Origin: Tremella fuciformis
Taxonomy: Eukaryota; Basidiomycota; Tremellomycetes; Tremellales; Tremellaceae
Reading direction: 5' to 3'
DNA length: 64,000 nt
Assembly (NCBI GenBank): GCA_032768795.1
Contig: CP136490.1
Location: 3,906,001 to 3,970,000 of the forward strand
Shown here: in pieces, positions 1 to 13,932 of the stretch
Numbering within the stretch: position 1 is the first letter of the stretch
How the letters are laid out: the number at the start of each line of letters is the position of its first letter
Translations under genes and position numbers: made by a program
Notes under the pieces: model-generated
The model's database searches: none
What the model saw: only the letters and a program-made list of their open reading frames with translations
Told to the model about the DNA's origin: nothing

Positions 1-1
1 C

Positions 2-838
2 ATCTTCCACAAGAAACGGCCATCCGGGTCCGGGTCGTTGCACAGCAAGACCGACTCGATACCATCACGAGAAGCGCTCACGGCGCCGCATCCCAACTCG
101 CGCGCCGCCGGGCCGCGCGTGCACGCCCAGGCCGGGGGCATCGGGGTGCAGAAGCTGCTCGAGACGTACGACGACTACCACCACCTCGTCGCGGTCCTCG
201 AGGCGACCGAGGCGGACCTGCGGGTGAGCGAGGAGCGCGCCGCGCTGGCCGAGCGGGAGCGCGCGCAGCTGGTCGAGGACCTGCAGGACGAGCAGGAGGG
301 CAGGAAGGCCGACAAGGCCGCGGCGGGCGAGCGGCTCGACGCCGAGGTCGCCGGCCGGAAGGACGATGGCGTCAAGGCCAAGGAGGCGCTGACCGCTGCT
401 GAGGAGGCGCGCGAGAAGAAAGTGCGCGACGAGCTCGAGCCCAAGATCGCCGACCTGGAGAAACGCCTCGCGGAAGAGAAGGCGGCGCGGGCCAAGGTGC
501 AGGCCGAGCTGGACGAGCGGCGGGACGGCATGCAGGCGTGGATCGACAAGATGGACACCATACACCGCTCGCGGCGCGCCGCGGTCGACAAGGAGGCGGC
601 CGCGGCGGCGGAGCGCAAGAAGGCCGACGAGGGGCTGAACGAGCTGCACGAGGGCATCCTCTCGGGCATGCGCGAGTGGGTCGCGGGCAAGAGCGTAGCG
701 AGTGGGACGCTGGAGCCCAAGGATAAGAAAGCGGCGGCGGCGACCACTACCGCTGGCACGACGACGTCGACTACGCCGTTTGGCGCGAGCAGCGCACCGA
801 AGAAGGAGAGGGTGTGGGACGAGGAGCTGGGCAGATGA
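2..838 (+). CDS. Coiled-coil protein, 3' part only
   Basis: The reading frame is open from the left edge of the window and stops at TGA 836-838, so the start and perhaps earlier exons lie outside. About 278 codons are visible. After a short Ser/Arg-rich stretch there is a conserved-looking block (KLLETYDDYHHLVAVLEAT), then a long charged helical region of about 150 residues rich in Glu, Lys, Arg and Ala, typical of a coiled coil, and a Thr/Ala-rich low-complexity tail. I do not recognise the family. The heptad-like composition suggests a structural or scaffolding protein, but that is inference. The antisense frames that are also open here reflect the high GC content and are not counted as genes. 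Confidence 0.6.
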   Translation: MFHKKRPSGSGSLHSKTDSIPSREALTAPHPNSRAAGPRVHAQAGGIGVQKLLETYDDYHHLVAVLEATEADLRVSEERAALAERERAQLVEDLQDEQEGRKADKAAAGERLDAEVAGRKDDGVKAKEALTAAEEAREKKVRDELEPKIADLEKRLAEEKAARAKVQAELDERRDGMQAWIDKMDTIHRSRRAAVDKEAAAAAERKKADEGLNELHEGILSGMREWVAGKSVASGTLEPKDKKAAAATTTAGTTTSTTPFGASSAPKKERVWDEELGR

Positions 839-1011
839 TACCCGTACCGCTGATACCGTGGACTTTGTCGATCTTATAGCTTTCACACTTACACGAGCGA
901 ATAAATGTACTGCCTATCTGTCTCCCCAAGCTGCTGGACACTCACAACTGAATGACGGATCTGATCGAGGCATTGTCCTGCATGACACAAATATCTACAC
1001 AATCTCTACTC

Positions 1012-2912
1012 TCACCGCCAGCCCGTCTGCCCGTACCGGCCCTCGCCCTGCCCGCCAGGCGCGAGATGGCTATGATCCCCACTACCACTACCCGAGTGCC
1101 CTCCAGTGCTCGCATGCTGATCATCACCCGAGTAATGATCGCCGTCAGCATCCGCATACCGCGCGAGGGCTGTGGCGTCCATCGAGTCTCGTCTGGGATC
1201 GAACAGTGCCGCTCCCGAAGCGTTCGAGCTGACCGTACCGCCGCCCGAAGTCGGCAAGCGTGAGTGTGCGCGGGTCATACGCGGGTCCGCACCGGAGGCA
1301 GACGCGTATGAATCGCGGTTGGGATCGAGGAGATCATGGCGTGATGCATTGGGCGAGCTGGGGTCGAGAGGGAGCGCCAGGGATGACCGGTTCAGTGTCT
1401 CGCGAGCGAGATTGGGGCCATACTGCGCCGCAATTTGACTACATATGAGCTCGACTAGTGGCAGAGGGTCGGAGAGCTTACCTAGCATACTCGTCCATGA
1501 TGACAGCCATTGAGCTCAGATCCAGCCTGTATCTCTTGGGCGTCAAGCCTTTGCCGAAGCGGTAGGTGATGTGGTTGCTGCACAGCAGACTGGCGACGAT
1601 GATCAAGATCTGACTGGGGACCATGCAGAACGAAACGGTGTACCAAATCTCCAGCACCCGGCGCTCGAGATGCATGTATTTGGCTTTGCAACCGGGAAGG
1701 ATGGATCGAGGGTAGCACAGAGCTGACTGGGTCGCCTCGACATACGGTGAGTAATAGCCGCAGCACCGCAGCTACTCGTCAGCTATCGTAAGATAAGGAC
1801 TTCGGTGACTGACAGCATCCTGGATACGCAGTCGACCCTTGGTGCCGAGGTTTCTCGACCACTGCAAGTTGATCTTGCCCTCCAGGTTGAAGGTCCTCTG
1901 CTTATATGTCAAGTAGCCTGGAGCAGCGATGAAGCCAAGGCAAATCCAGAGGAGAAGCGTGTAGACCGCCAAGAAGGCTCGATTGTTGAGCAAGATTCCG
2001 GCATAGCCGATGAGGGACGTGAGAACGATGAGAGCAGCACCGACCGTCGAGACTGGGAGTAAGCATACGACACCCGGAGATGGGAGATGGATCTACCGAT
2101 CAGCTCGGTGTGGTTGCCGACACGGATGACGTCGGATTGGTAGAAAACATTGAGCCAGACAAGGATAGCAGATACAAGGGTGGCCATGCCCGAGATGAAG
2201 AGCTGAGTGTCAGCCGAACGATTGCGTCTGAGTCTGCAGGAAGGAGACCCACCACGCCATTGGCAACAAACAAGATCCACTTGAACCTGTTCCACCTGAG
2301 CTTTGGCTTATCCCGGCGCTTCAGGCCGTTCTTGCCAATCTGAAAGACGACGCCCTCGTCATCATCGACGGTGCCCATCTGGCCCATCCTCTGCGCGTCC
2401 TTGGCAAAGGCATCGCGCCCACCGCCGACCTTGGCCCGCCGATGCGCCCACTCGCCGGGCGCATGCAGCTTTGTGAACTTGGCAGGGACGTAGTTTATAC
2501 TGAGACTGGCGGGTCGCTTCTGCTCCACGTCGCTGGAGAAAGAGCTCCTGCGCGACCCGCCGGCGCCCGAGCCCGACATGGAGCGCGGCCGGTCCTCCTG
2601 GATGAAGGGGACCGTGGGCGGGGCGAGGTCGTCCGGGTAGCTGACCTCCTGCGGCATCTGGCCGTGCGCGGTGGAGAACGTGTCCGAGTAGGAAGGGGAG
2701 GGCGAGCGCCCGTAGCCGTAGCCGCCGCGCGGCGACTCGAGGGGGTTGGAGAAGTTGCCGCTGTGGTCGCGGAGGATGGACCCCCGGGCGTCCGGCGACG
2801 AGTACTGCGAGTTGGGACGGTCGCGGTCGCGATGGGAGAAGGGATTACTAGGCACAGCTCGCGAGGTGAGAGAGAGGAGTCTGGATCGACCGTTGTGACT
2901 GCCGTCGGACAT
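1012..2912 (-). CDS. TSP2: Tetraspanin of the fungal Tsp2 type
   Basis: A four-pass membrane protein that organises membrane microdomains; basidiomycete Tsp2 proteins have been linked to growth and virulence traits (family knowledge). The start is ATG 2910-2912, giving a Ser/Arg-rich cytoplasmic N-terminus of about 210 residues. The first membrane segment follows KLRWNRFKWILFVAN. Later exons carry LNNRAFLAVYTLLLWICL (third segment), the Cys-Cys-Gly signature of the large extracellular loop (CGYYSPYVEAT, read across an intron near 1770), paired loop Cys residues in CYPRSILPGC, and the fourth segment before CSNHITYRFGKG. The last exon begins after an intron at about 1440-1481 and restores SQIAAQYG. 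The C-terminal tail is Gly/Ser/His-rich. At least four introns are needed. Identity is secure; exact exon ends are inferred. Confidence 0.9.
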
Positions 2913-3375
2913 CACCTTGGGTATACAAGACGAGAGCGAGCAAAGGGCCCGATGGTCGAGTTGGTTGACAACTTTATGCCTCGATGCGGCTTGCTTCTCC
3001 GGGCTCGGGGTGAAGCGGTGCGTGGAGGGGTATCGTGAAAAACAAGTGTCTCGGCGGTGCGTCAAGCTCGTGGGGTCGTGCAATGTCGAGTTCAGAGGTC
3101 TTTCGAGTGGTCGTGGATGTGATTGAGAGTGGAAGAGTAGTTGTCTAGACCGACAGCCCCCTGTTGGCTATGGTCTATTTACAAAACGAGCCACCAAAAG
3201 GTGCTAATCCCTAGAATGCACAGCTCAAAGGCGCATCATCTTCCAAGCTAGGCACCGCGTTCCATTCCCTTTATTCGATCCCCACCTTGCTGCGCTAACT
3301 GCGAGTTGGTGCTGGTACGAGTACTGCATACAAGGTATCTATCATCGACATGCACATCTGCTCTCTCGTACCCCT
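2913..3375. other. Intergenic: TSP2 upstream region and YPK1 3' side
   Basis: This stretch holds the promoter and 5' leader of the minus-strand tetraspanin gene and the 3' flank of the kinase gene. An in-frame extension of the TSP2 frame reaches to about 3083 but starts without a good context and has no conserved sequence, so the start at 2912 is preferred. No other gene is seen. Confidence 0.5.
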
Positions 3376-5474
<2,099 letters not shown>

Positions 5475-6053
5475 GCCCAATGTTCCATTCGCGCCCCGAC
5501 AGATGACCAGTGGACGGCTTTGTCAGACACTGAGGTCGCAACAGCAGATGTTGCACTTCGGAACCCCATTAGAAAACCAACACTCACTCTTGCCAAGCTT
5601 CCAAGACATGGTGCTATTCTACTCTTCCGATCGAATCCAAGCTGGCACCTTTTGAAATGCTACACTGGCTCAACTGGTCGATGCCCCGGCACGCGTCGCC
5701 CCGGGAGAGGAATGTGGCGATGGCCAAGTATCTGTATGCGTTGCCGAGGATGCTCTGTCGGCGCGGGGGTGTTGGGGTAGCCTGTAGGTGTTGTCAAGAT
5801 GCAGTAGATTGGTCGTGAGAGGTGATGTGTCAGAGTTGAAACGATTGATAGCTAAGACCATGTCGGTAGTCGAGGAGAGGGGCACGGTCTCCCCCACGCC
5901 CCGAGGCACAATGCGGAGAGCGGAATCAATTTCTTGGCTCGGTAAAGTATGACAGCGATGAGCAACAGGGGCAGTGAGACCGGGTTCGTTTGTGCGACAT
6001 GACGCATAGCAGCATGCATGTGTCCAAGTTCAGCATGTGAATGATGCACACTC
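5475..6053. other. Intergenic: YPK1 promoter side
   Basis: About 580 bp lie between the YPK1 start and the SAP18 stop, both genes being on the minus strand. It should hold the YPK1 promoter and leader and the SAP18 3' end. Small open frames occur on both strands, but none resembles a protein family. I see no further gene. Confidence 0.5.
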
Positions 6054-7092
6054 TCAATCCCTCCGCCTACTCCAGCTCTCTCGTCTGCCCTCTCGACGGG
6101 GACTTCGGCTCCTATCCCTCTCCCTGTCCCTCTCTCTGAACCCATTGCTCTCCCTTCTATCTACCGGCGACCTGCTCCTACGGCCCGCACCGCGTATGCC
6201 CATGTTGGGCGCGCCACCTCGCCAGCTCCCACCACCAGCAGGCTCTGCACCTAGACTTGCTCTCCCTTTGAAGTTCTGCGGCGGCAGCGGCCCGCTCCCC
6301 CGGGACCAACTGCCGTTCCTCTCCCTCTGCCTGCCTTCCTCCCAACCGACCGACGAGACACCGGGTCCGGTGCCGGGTGCGAACCTCCCCCTCTCGCCCG
6401 CTTGGCCAGCTTTCGCCGCTCCGGGCGGGGGCACTTTCGGCTCTGGGACGTGAAGCGACACGCTGAGCAGGTCGCCAGTGATGAATCCGTATTCGTCCAA
6501 GGTCTTCTCGTCCACTTTGCGTGCGGACTTCGTCTCTGGCACGTCGTCCAGCTCCATGTCCATGCCCGATTTTGTGCCATTGGCGAGGCCTGCTGAGATG
6601 GTCGACATGAGCTCGCGGCCATTGAAAGCTACGAGATCCTTGGACCGGTACAGTCCGCGCTGGGATGCGTCGACGTAGATGTGTCGGAAGGCGAAGCGAG
6701 CCTGAGGCGAGCGATACGGTGCAGGAAAGGTGGGCAGCAGTAGCTGAATTAGAGATGTTGGCGTAGAGTGTTTCCTGACTTGTCAGTTGAGATGGGAGCC
6801 GATGCGGGGCTGACATACCATCCGTACAGCTGAAACTCGTTCTGTAGAGGGAAGTTGCCATCGTCAAAGTCTTGCATTGGGGCATGCCGGCCTTTCGTGA
6901 TGAATATGCGGATGAGAAACGGGCATGCCTGATCATTCAGCTTGAGTCCTCCTCATTAGAGTCGGGGGGGACGAGCTCTTCTGCAACTGAACTCACACTC
7001 TCTTCTGGCGTGCCATCTCGTTTTTTGACCGGAGACCGGCGTGTTGAAGGGGACGGCGATCTTGATCTTGATCTGGAAGGAGAGCGCGACAT
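6054..7092 (-). CDS. SAP18: SAP18-family protein (Sin3-associated / exon-junction ASAP complex)
   Basis: SAP18 has a ubiquitin-like fold and binds RNPS1/Acinus in the ASAP complex and the Sin3-HDAC corepressor. The start ATG is at 7090-7092. The first exon encodes an Arg/Ser repeat segment (SRSPSRSRSRSPSPS). After an intron of about 70 nt the core begins: CPFLIRIFITKGRHAPM, DDGNFPLQNEFQLYGW, and further exons rebuild ARFAFRHIYVD, FNGRELMS and the closing strand DEYGFITGDLLSVSL. The C-terminus is Gly/Arg-rich and ends in another RS/RE-repeat segment before TGA 6054-6056. The RS tails at both ends fit a role in nuclear RNA processing; basidiomycete SAP18 proteins commonly carry such extensions, so this is not a fusion. 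Confidence 0.9.
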
Positions 7093-7431
7093 GGTGATGA
7101 TGTCTGACAGTCAAGGACGAAGATGCTCGACCCTTTGACATGGACACTGTACACTAAGTGGGGGGAGCAAGATGTGTACCGCAGGCCAGGCACCTCACGT
7201 TGCCGAAGCCGACGCAAAAGTCAGCCGAACCGCAACCAACACCTGCAAGGTGTGTTGCACTTCGACTAGTCATACACAAAGCCGCTTCTCCATTGAGCGG
7301 CCCAGGCGGCTGAAGCCGAGCAAGGAGCAGTGTCTGTGAGACACTCAACGCACCTCCTCATCCCCTTGGTCAATCACCATCCTTGCCTGTCCCAGAGGAA
7401 ACGATTGGCGGTCGTGTGAGCAACCTCGGTC
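7093..7431. promoter_or_regulatory. Divergent promoter between SAP18 and TAM41
   Basis: A 339-bp gap separates the starts of the two divergent genes, so they must share this region for transcription start. No specific factor site could be assigned by eye. The TAM41 side depends on the tentative start at 7432. Confidence 0.4.
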
Positions 7432-9079
7432 ATGTCGGTGGGTTGACTGTTCTGACCTGAATGCAGCTGACGATTGTAGCTGTCAGTAAGGCTCGCGGGG
7501 GATCTGTTGGCAAGCAAAACCTCTATTCCTCGTCCCCATCAGCCAGTTCTCTCGGCATGGCTGGCGGTGCAGGTCAGGCCGTTCGCGACACTCGAACCTG
7601 GTCCGTCGAAACAGCGACTCCCAGTGCGCCGGCATCGTGGTGTTAGACGCTATGCAACTGCTGCCACCGAGCGTCTCCCTTCAGCTCCTGACTCGAGCTC
7701 AACTTCACCTGTACAGGCGAGGGCGTCTGCTCGGGAGGCGGAGCGCCAAAAGGCGTATGAGCACCTTCGACCGGTCGTCGACTCGTTCTCCGCCCCGATC
7801 GATTGGGCGGTGGCTTACGGCTCGGGTGTGATGCATCAGGCCAACAGGTCACCTACAGATGAAGTGAGGAGCCTGCAGTCTCATATGATGGCGCAAACTG
7901 ACTTCAGCCCCCGCTGACTGACTTCCTTATTTCAACACCATCAGCGTATGAGTTTCACCGGATCAACATGCGGCAGAATCCCTCACACTACCCTCTTTAT
8001 GCACGTCTTATGGGGGCAAGGGCTGTGGCGGGTGTTCAGGAGACTCTAGGGGCGGAGGTATGGTATGTGACTATGGTCAAAATCGGGGACCTGGTGAGTC
8101 GGCTGAGACGCGTACTGCAGAGCTGACATGAAGCAAGTCAAATATGGGGTCATCTCCACTCCCTCGCTGCGTAGAGACCTGGAGGAGTGGAGGACGCTCT
8201 ATGTCTCGGGTCGGCTACATAAGCCTGTGAGTGAGGTGACCGGGATCCGAAGCTGCTAACGCTCAGGTCATGACTCTGCTGAGCACTTCCCAGGTCGACG
8301 AAGCTCAGAGCACCAATTTGCGACATGCACTGCACGTCGCGCTCCTCCAGCTACCACCTACGTTCACCGAGCTCATGCTATGGGAGCAGATCGCCGGTAT
8401 ATCGTATTCCGGTGATCCCAGGATGAGTGTGCCCGGAGCGGAGAACCCAGAAAAAGTTAAGAACATCGTCAGGGGCAAAGGAGTGCTCGAGGGGTTCCGC
8501 GAGCTGTACCAAGAGCCGCTCGCCGACTTGCCAGTAGCGTGGAGTAGCGGCTCGGACGCCGCGTCAGCATGGGAGGGTCAGGGAGAAGAGAGCTTGAGCG
8601 TAAGCAAGTCTCTCGGTCATGTCTTCTCTGGTCTGACTTGCAGCAACCGGACAACCCCAAATACTACGCTTCACTCCTCTGCTCGCTGCCAGAAAAGCTT
8701 CAGCTCAACATCGCCCGGCACTTCCGACCCACTATCGTGGGCGCACTCGTGTCGCCCGAAGTCCGGGCAGCTAGGCAGTCCGAGCCGGTCAAAAGCAGGC
8801 GGAAACTTCCTGCGGCCCCCGAGTTCTGGATCAAGGTGGTGGAAGAGCCAAGATTCCGCGAGGTGGTGCAGAATGGTCGGTCAGGATCACTTCGAGTCGC
8901 ACAAGTGGGACTTATGGGCAGAGATGAGGCACATCATCCGCCGTCCTGCGCTCACGCAATCCATCAAAGGGCTGTTCACAGCGGGGCTGAGTAAAAGCTT
9001 TGTCTACTCTCTGGCCAAGTTTCGCAAGTGGCTCAAGGCAAGGCGGCAGAGGACGGCACAGGGGAAGGGGGCTATCTAG
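7432..9079 (+). CDS. TAM41: Mitochondrial CDP-diacylglycerol synthase (translocator assembly and maintenance protein 41)
   Basis: Tam41 makes CDP-DAG from phosphatidic acid in the mitochondrial inner membrane for cardiolipin synthesis. Family signatures are PIDWAVAYGSGV near the N-terminus (nucleotidyltransferase Gly-Ser motif), EFHRINMRQNPSHYPLYARL, LVKYGVIS across an intron, ISYSGDPRM, ENPEKVKNIV and FRELYQEPL. Later exons give NPKYYASLLCSLPEKL and, after an intron ending near 8920, RHIIRRPALTQSIKGLFTAGL. The N-terminus is Arg/Ser-rich, fitting a mitochondrial presequence. The large second exon has no early in-frame ATG. The best solution is a 10-nt first exon, ATG 7432-7434, spliced from 7441 to 7487 with a weak GTTGAC donor. 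Family identity is secure; the start is tentative. Confidence 0.88.
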
Positions 9080-9347
9080 CATACCTGCATGCATGCATCT
9101 ACGAGGCGTTGCTCACAAGTCGTGGTGTAGTGACAGCTCGGATCCGGAAACACCTCGCTTGTCGCGGTTTGGTGGATTCCATCCATTCCATTCACTGGAA
9201 TCACCCCCCTCCTACATCTTCTCACATACCTCACCCCTGTCCATACGCAGCTCGCCCTCGTCCTCGTCTCGTGCGGTGCCATAGCCCCAGCACGAGACCC
9301 ACCCGTCCAAGCTGTCGCTCTCGACCATCCGGCTCCGCCCGCGCAGC

Positions 9348-10426
9348 ATGGCCTCGCCCATCCTCCCCCTCAGCGGCATGGGCCCGTCGGCGCCGAACGG
9401 GCGGTACGGCGGGCCGTCCGGGTCGCATGCGCACGCAATGGGTTTCGAGCTCCCGCGAAGCGACCGGAGCGTGCCGCTGGTTCTGCGTCGGCTCACCAAG
9501 TTCAAGGCGATGGTGCGTCGCGCCGAGGCGCCAGCCTGGTCATCCAGCGGAAGGCGCTGATGCTCGGCAGGACTTTGAGCTGGCCTTTTGGCAGTTGACA
9601 TACCTCGTTGTGTCGCCCCGCAGGGTGTACAAGCAGACCTACCACCAGTCAGCTACCCGCTCCCTGAGACCCAGGCCGATAGCTGACGAGGTAGTAAACA
9701 GACAAAGAACGTGTGGGCGCGAGACGAGTGAGTGCCCCGAAGGTGGCCAAGCAAAAGCTGAAGCCCAGCCCCGCGATGCTGCTGCTCATCGCCGCATGCC
9801 TCGTCGTAGCAGCCATCGCCTGGTCGGGCATGTACCGCCTCCCGCCGAGCGCGGCCATCCGCGTCGTGCTGAAGATGGTGCTGCGCGACTTTCTGCTCTC
9901 CTCCCTCGTGATCGCCCTGGTGCTCTACACTCTGTCGAACCGCCTGCTGCTGTCGCCCACGGCGCCGTACTCGAACGAGAACCGCGTCGAGTACACGTAC
10001 GCCTTTGACGTAGCGGTCAACTCGTTCTTCCCTGCCTTTTTGACGCTGTACGGGGCACTGTTGCCGTTGGCCAGCGTGGTGGTCAGGGATAATTGGGTCT
10101 GCCTGTTTTTCGGCAAGTGCGTCTCTGCTCTTTTGCCGTGCTATCTGCCTAGTGGGAAGCCTGAGATGGATTTGGGCTGAGGGCAGCACGCTCTTCCTCG
10201 TCGCGGGCATACAGTACGTTTACGTGACATACTTGGGCTATGCCGCACTGCCGTTCGTCGCCAGGAGCCAGATCCTCCTCTCGCCTCTCTTGCCAATCTT
10301 TGGAGGGTACGTCCCCTCTCCTGGTCGCGTGGAGAGCTGATTCGTAGGTACTTGCTCAGCCTGCTCGGGTTCAACATTGCCAGACATACGCTCGACCTGT
10401 ACTTTGGCCAACCATGGCAGCCATAA
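9348..10426 (+). CDS. GMH1: UNC-50/Gmh1 family Golgi membrane protein
   Basis: UNC-50 proteins are multi-pass inner-nuclear/Golgi membrane proteins that interact with Arf-GEFs. The start is ATG 9348-9350. The first exon ends at about 9513. The family core follows: DFELAFWQLTYLVVSP RRVYK, YHHKQTKNVWARDDPAML rebuilt over two introns, then membrane segments MLLLIAACLVVAAIAW and SSLVIALVLYTLSNR. The VEYTYAFDVAVNSFFPAF signature and YVYVTYLGYAALPF come next. The last intron (donor GTACGT near 10307, acceptor near 10348) leads to the ending LFGFNIA-like segment and TAA 10424-10426. About five to six transmembrane helices are visible. It is in tandem with TAM41, with 268 bp between them. Confidence 0.9.
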
Positions 10427-10931
10427 TCATCTACGACAGCACGACAAAGGGGAAACGAAACTGACGATTTTAAAACGCATGCATTGCATCACAGATACAG
10501 TATGCGCTTCACCTCGGTCCACGGTGGCCAGGTGAGTGAAGACATGGTGTGCATGATTCATACTTGATTTCCTGCCTGTGTGGCTGTCTGCTGCAACATG
10601 TGACCTTTCCTATAAGCAGAAGATGCTGTTCAACCTTTATTCAATGACCTGGTTGCATGTTTCGGGCGTGGGGAGACCGTGCGGGCATCATCGAGAGCGG
10701 TGATGCAATGAGTTCCGGGCAATGCAGAGGAAGGGGTTTACGTCCGTGGCGATTCGAGGTCGATGGGATCGGTAAGCGAAGATGAAGTTGAAGATGTATG
10801 GGTGTGGACAAGAGGATAAAGTGTAAGGATCGTAAAGGGTGGGCACAGCAGCGAAGCGAAGCGAAAGAAGTAGAGAGTGCAAATGTAGGTGGTGAACAGT
10901 ATCGTCTGCTGTCGTACGAATTAAGAGGCGC
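10427..10931. other. Intergenic between convergent genes
   Basis: About 500 bp between the ends of GMH1 (plus) and the RRM-protein gene (minus). It must contain both 3' UTRs. I see no conserved coding sequence and no RNA gene. Confidence 0.5.
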
Positions 10932-12919
10932 TCAGTCGTCTCCACAGATGACATAGCCAGTGCGTGACTCTTGGCGATGCAGCGAGCCGGGGCCGGCATA
11001 GGCCTTGGGCGTAGGCGGCCAGTTGGGCTGGTTGTCCGGCGCAGGTGCGGCGGTCCAGGGCATGCGGTCGTTCCCGAATCGGGAGGAGTATGACTGGGCA
11101 CCATATCGGCTCGCTTCGAGCGAGGCGTTGGACGATTGTTGGCGGTGATGGTACGGCAGCGTGTAGTATGGCTCATCGGGGGTCGGAGGAAGCTCGACCG
11201 GGATAGCGTTGCGCTCGCGAGCGATCTCGGTGTCGAGATCGCGCAGCTGAGCGAGGATCATTTGCCTTCGGCGGTTGAGCTCATTCACCGCTGGCGGCGG
11301 GACCGGCGCAGGCTCATTGAATATGACGGCACGTCGAGGGTTAGTCCCGACATCGAGTGCACTGATGATGAACTCGTGAAGGAATGCTCGAGACTTGACT
11401 CACTCGCTCATGCGGTGCTGCAGAAGAGGTACACTTGCGGCGTGCATGTCGTGCGTGCGCTGTTTCTTGAGCGCCTTTTGCCTCTGCTTGTCAGTAGCGA
11501 CGACAGCCTGCCGGAAGACACTTACCTCTGAGTCAGCGACGCGCACGGCAATGCTCTGGCGGGTCCTGGGGTGTCGTGTTCCGTTGAGCTACAGTATCAG
11601 TCCCTCGTCGAGCGTCGACTTGTGTGAGACATACCCTTGCAATGACTTCGTCCCGCTGGAATCGGCTCTGCACTCTGCCTCATAAGAGATTGCTTCGTAG
11701 GGTGATGAGTCACAAACTCGCCTCGCCATGCAGACATCACGCGGATAGCCTTGAGAGTCGCACAGCCGCTTGTGAGACACTATGATTGCGGGAGCAAGCA
11801 AGCACTGCAGGAACTGCCAAATCAGCTGCTGGAACCATCTGATCTCTCGCGCGCGAGTCACTCACGTTGAAATCGTCACTTGGGGCAAGACCTTGAATGT
11901 ACAGATTGGTCGAGTCAGGGTCTTCGGCCGCACGGTACTCGGTATGCCAATCCTCCTGGTCTAATGAGCAAAGACTAGATCACTGCACACGAGAGATAGG
12001 ACCCACTCTAGCATACTCGCAAGCTTGCCCCTTCTCAATCAGATCGTGCATGAAACGCGTGGCTGCATCGGGATACTCGAACCTGTTTTGTCAGCGTCGG
12101 ATGGTCAGTCCGTGGGAAGAGCTAACATGACAAACGCGTGGCTGATGATCAGCATTAGCGCGCTGTCAAAGGCCCGGGCACTCACGCTTTGCCGCCTTCA
12201 TGGTCCACCCTGGTGCAGACCACCTTGCCGAAACGAGAAGCGGCGTCTCGCAGCATGTCATCGGTCAATTCGAGGGGGATTGGCGAGATGAACACTGCGC
12301 CTGTCAGCAGACTGATGGTGCGGGGGATAGGCTCACCGTTTCGCCTCTTGTCCTCCATCTTCCCCTGGGCTATGCTGTTGAGTCCAGCACTGAAGCCGGG
12401 GTAAGCGGCAAAGTCGTCGTGCAGGATATGCTGGAAGGGCAAGAGAGCAACCTTTTCAGTATCAAGGGAGTCTACGCGCGACGGTGCACCTGAGCCGGTC
12501 AAGCGATTCGCTCCAGGCGCGCGGTTGAAGTCGACCATCCTGTCGAGATGAGAAGGCAGGGTGGGCACACTGGGCGACCGCGTGCGGAGGATAGGTGTGC
12601 GCTGGTGCGGGTCGATCTCGTGCGCAGGGCCACCATGTTCCCTGGCGATGCCGGACGCGTATGGGACATGCAGGCGCTGTTCTTTGGCGAGAGGCGTGTG
12701 GATGGCGTTCATCAGGCCCGCGCCAAGAAAGTGGGCGCCAACGTCCGAGTGGGCATCATCGTCGGTAGGCGTCAAGACCTTGCACGACTTGGTGGACGAA
12801 AGGGTGAAGCGAGAGGAGACAGAGGTGGAGAAAGCATCGAGGCTGGACGTCTGGGATACAGAAGAGCTGGAAGGCGAAGGCGACTTGGGGAATGGCATTG
12901 GGGTGGACGAGGGCGCCAT
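10932..12919 (-). CDS. RNA-binding protein with RRM domains (RBMS/MSSP-like)
   Basis: The start is ATG 12917-12919, opening a Ser/Pro-rich N-terminus of about 200 residues. The first RRM is suggested by GAVFISPIPLELTDDML and RFGKVVCTRVDHEGGKA, continued by FEYPDAATRFMHDLIEKGQ in the next exon. A second RRM is clearer: TNLYIQGLAPSDDFN (RNP2-like), then CDSQGYPRDVCMAR (RNP1 region) and RQSIAVRVADSEAQKKLKKQ closing the fold, spread over at least three exons. The C-terminus has a charged helix (NELNRRRQMILAQLRDLD) and a Pro/Tyr-rich tail, with the stop at 10932. The single-stranded nucleic-acid-binding RBMS-type proteins are the nearest family I can name, with roles in mRNA stability or translation. 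No more exact ortholog is assigned. Confidence 0.75.
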
Positions 12920-13932
12920 GACGCGAGTGAGCGACGTGGCGCTTGGGAGTGAGTATGTATGCTTTGTAGAGTCTCTCAGGAGTTTGACGGGTCATGCAAG
13001 GGAGAGGCGAAGACGCGTGGGGTAGAGGGTAATGGCAGTATCCCCGAGGCGAAAGTGGGAAATTCGCTCACCTGACTTGGGGCAGCTCGATGCGTCCACG
13101 ACCCGAGCGCGTGGGGCTGCGCGAAGGGCAGAGCAGCAGCAATGAGTCTGTCAAAGAGTGGCGGAGACGTTACAGGAATGGAAGAGTGATACGATGAGAA
13201 GAGGATGAGAAGAGAAGGGGGGACCCGGATGTAGGGTAGTGGGGTACATGAGACTTGTGGGAACTCACAGGGATATGGATCAGGTGAAATGGATTTGGGG
13301 GAACCGAAGAGAGGAGCGCGGGGAGAGGACGCAGATCATTCTGCAGATCGCACATTCCAGAAAAGAGGGAATCTCGATCCGGCGAGGCCCACAGGGAACC
13401 GCGGGCCAAAGGAGGGCTTGAGCGCGGGTCAGCAGGACAGTACTCCTCTACCATCAACAATCGAAGCGTGTTCGCGGGCGGCGAGGAAAGAAGCACCAAA
13501 GGACCCTCGAGGCGACAAGCCGATTGCCACTGGTGTGTTGATGGTAGACAGGTGTAGTTCTTGTCTGCCTTCGCCTCCACCTGCTGCGCCTCAGACGTGG
13601 GACGATAGCACCTGCAAGCGAGCGCTGATGCGATCTCTCAGGCTAAAAGCTTTGACCTCGTTGCCGTGCCAATCCCTCTTCGGATTGTTGGCCTAGCTTC
13701 AAAGACCGAGGGGAACACCGACCAGATGAGGAGAGTTGGTGGCTTGATGGCGTCAGACGAACGATAACGATTGACCATGGGATCAGGCTTGTGCTCTTGC
13801 GTATCGTCCGACCTAGATTTCAGTAACCAGGGAGACCATGCTCATCTTCTCATCTCTCATGTAGTGTCAACCCAGGGACCTCGGCATTCCGCATGTTTGC
13901 ATCTCCGTACTCTATGATCCGGGTCAAGCGAC
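12920..13932. other. Intergenic, no gene identified
   Basis: About 1 kb upstream of the RRM-protein gene and downstream of the complex I gene. Open frames exist on both strands (for example 13170-13580 minus), but their translations are low-complexity and match nothing I know. It probably holds a long promoter/leader of the RRM gene. Non-coding first exons cannot be excluded. Confidence 0.4.

Noticed and set aside
65..886. 273-codon minus-strand frame opposite the partial coiled-coil gene
   Set aside because: Leu/Arg-rich shadow of a highly GC-biased coding strand; the plus-strand translation has heptad composition.
9028..10008. 326-codon plus-strand frame across the TAM41/GMH1 junction
   Set aside because: It runs through the GMH1 introns in the wrong frame. 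The UNC-50 family sequence is recovered only by splicing in the other frames.
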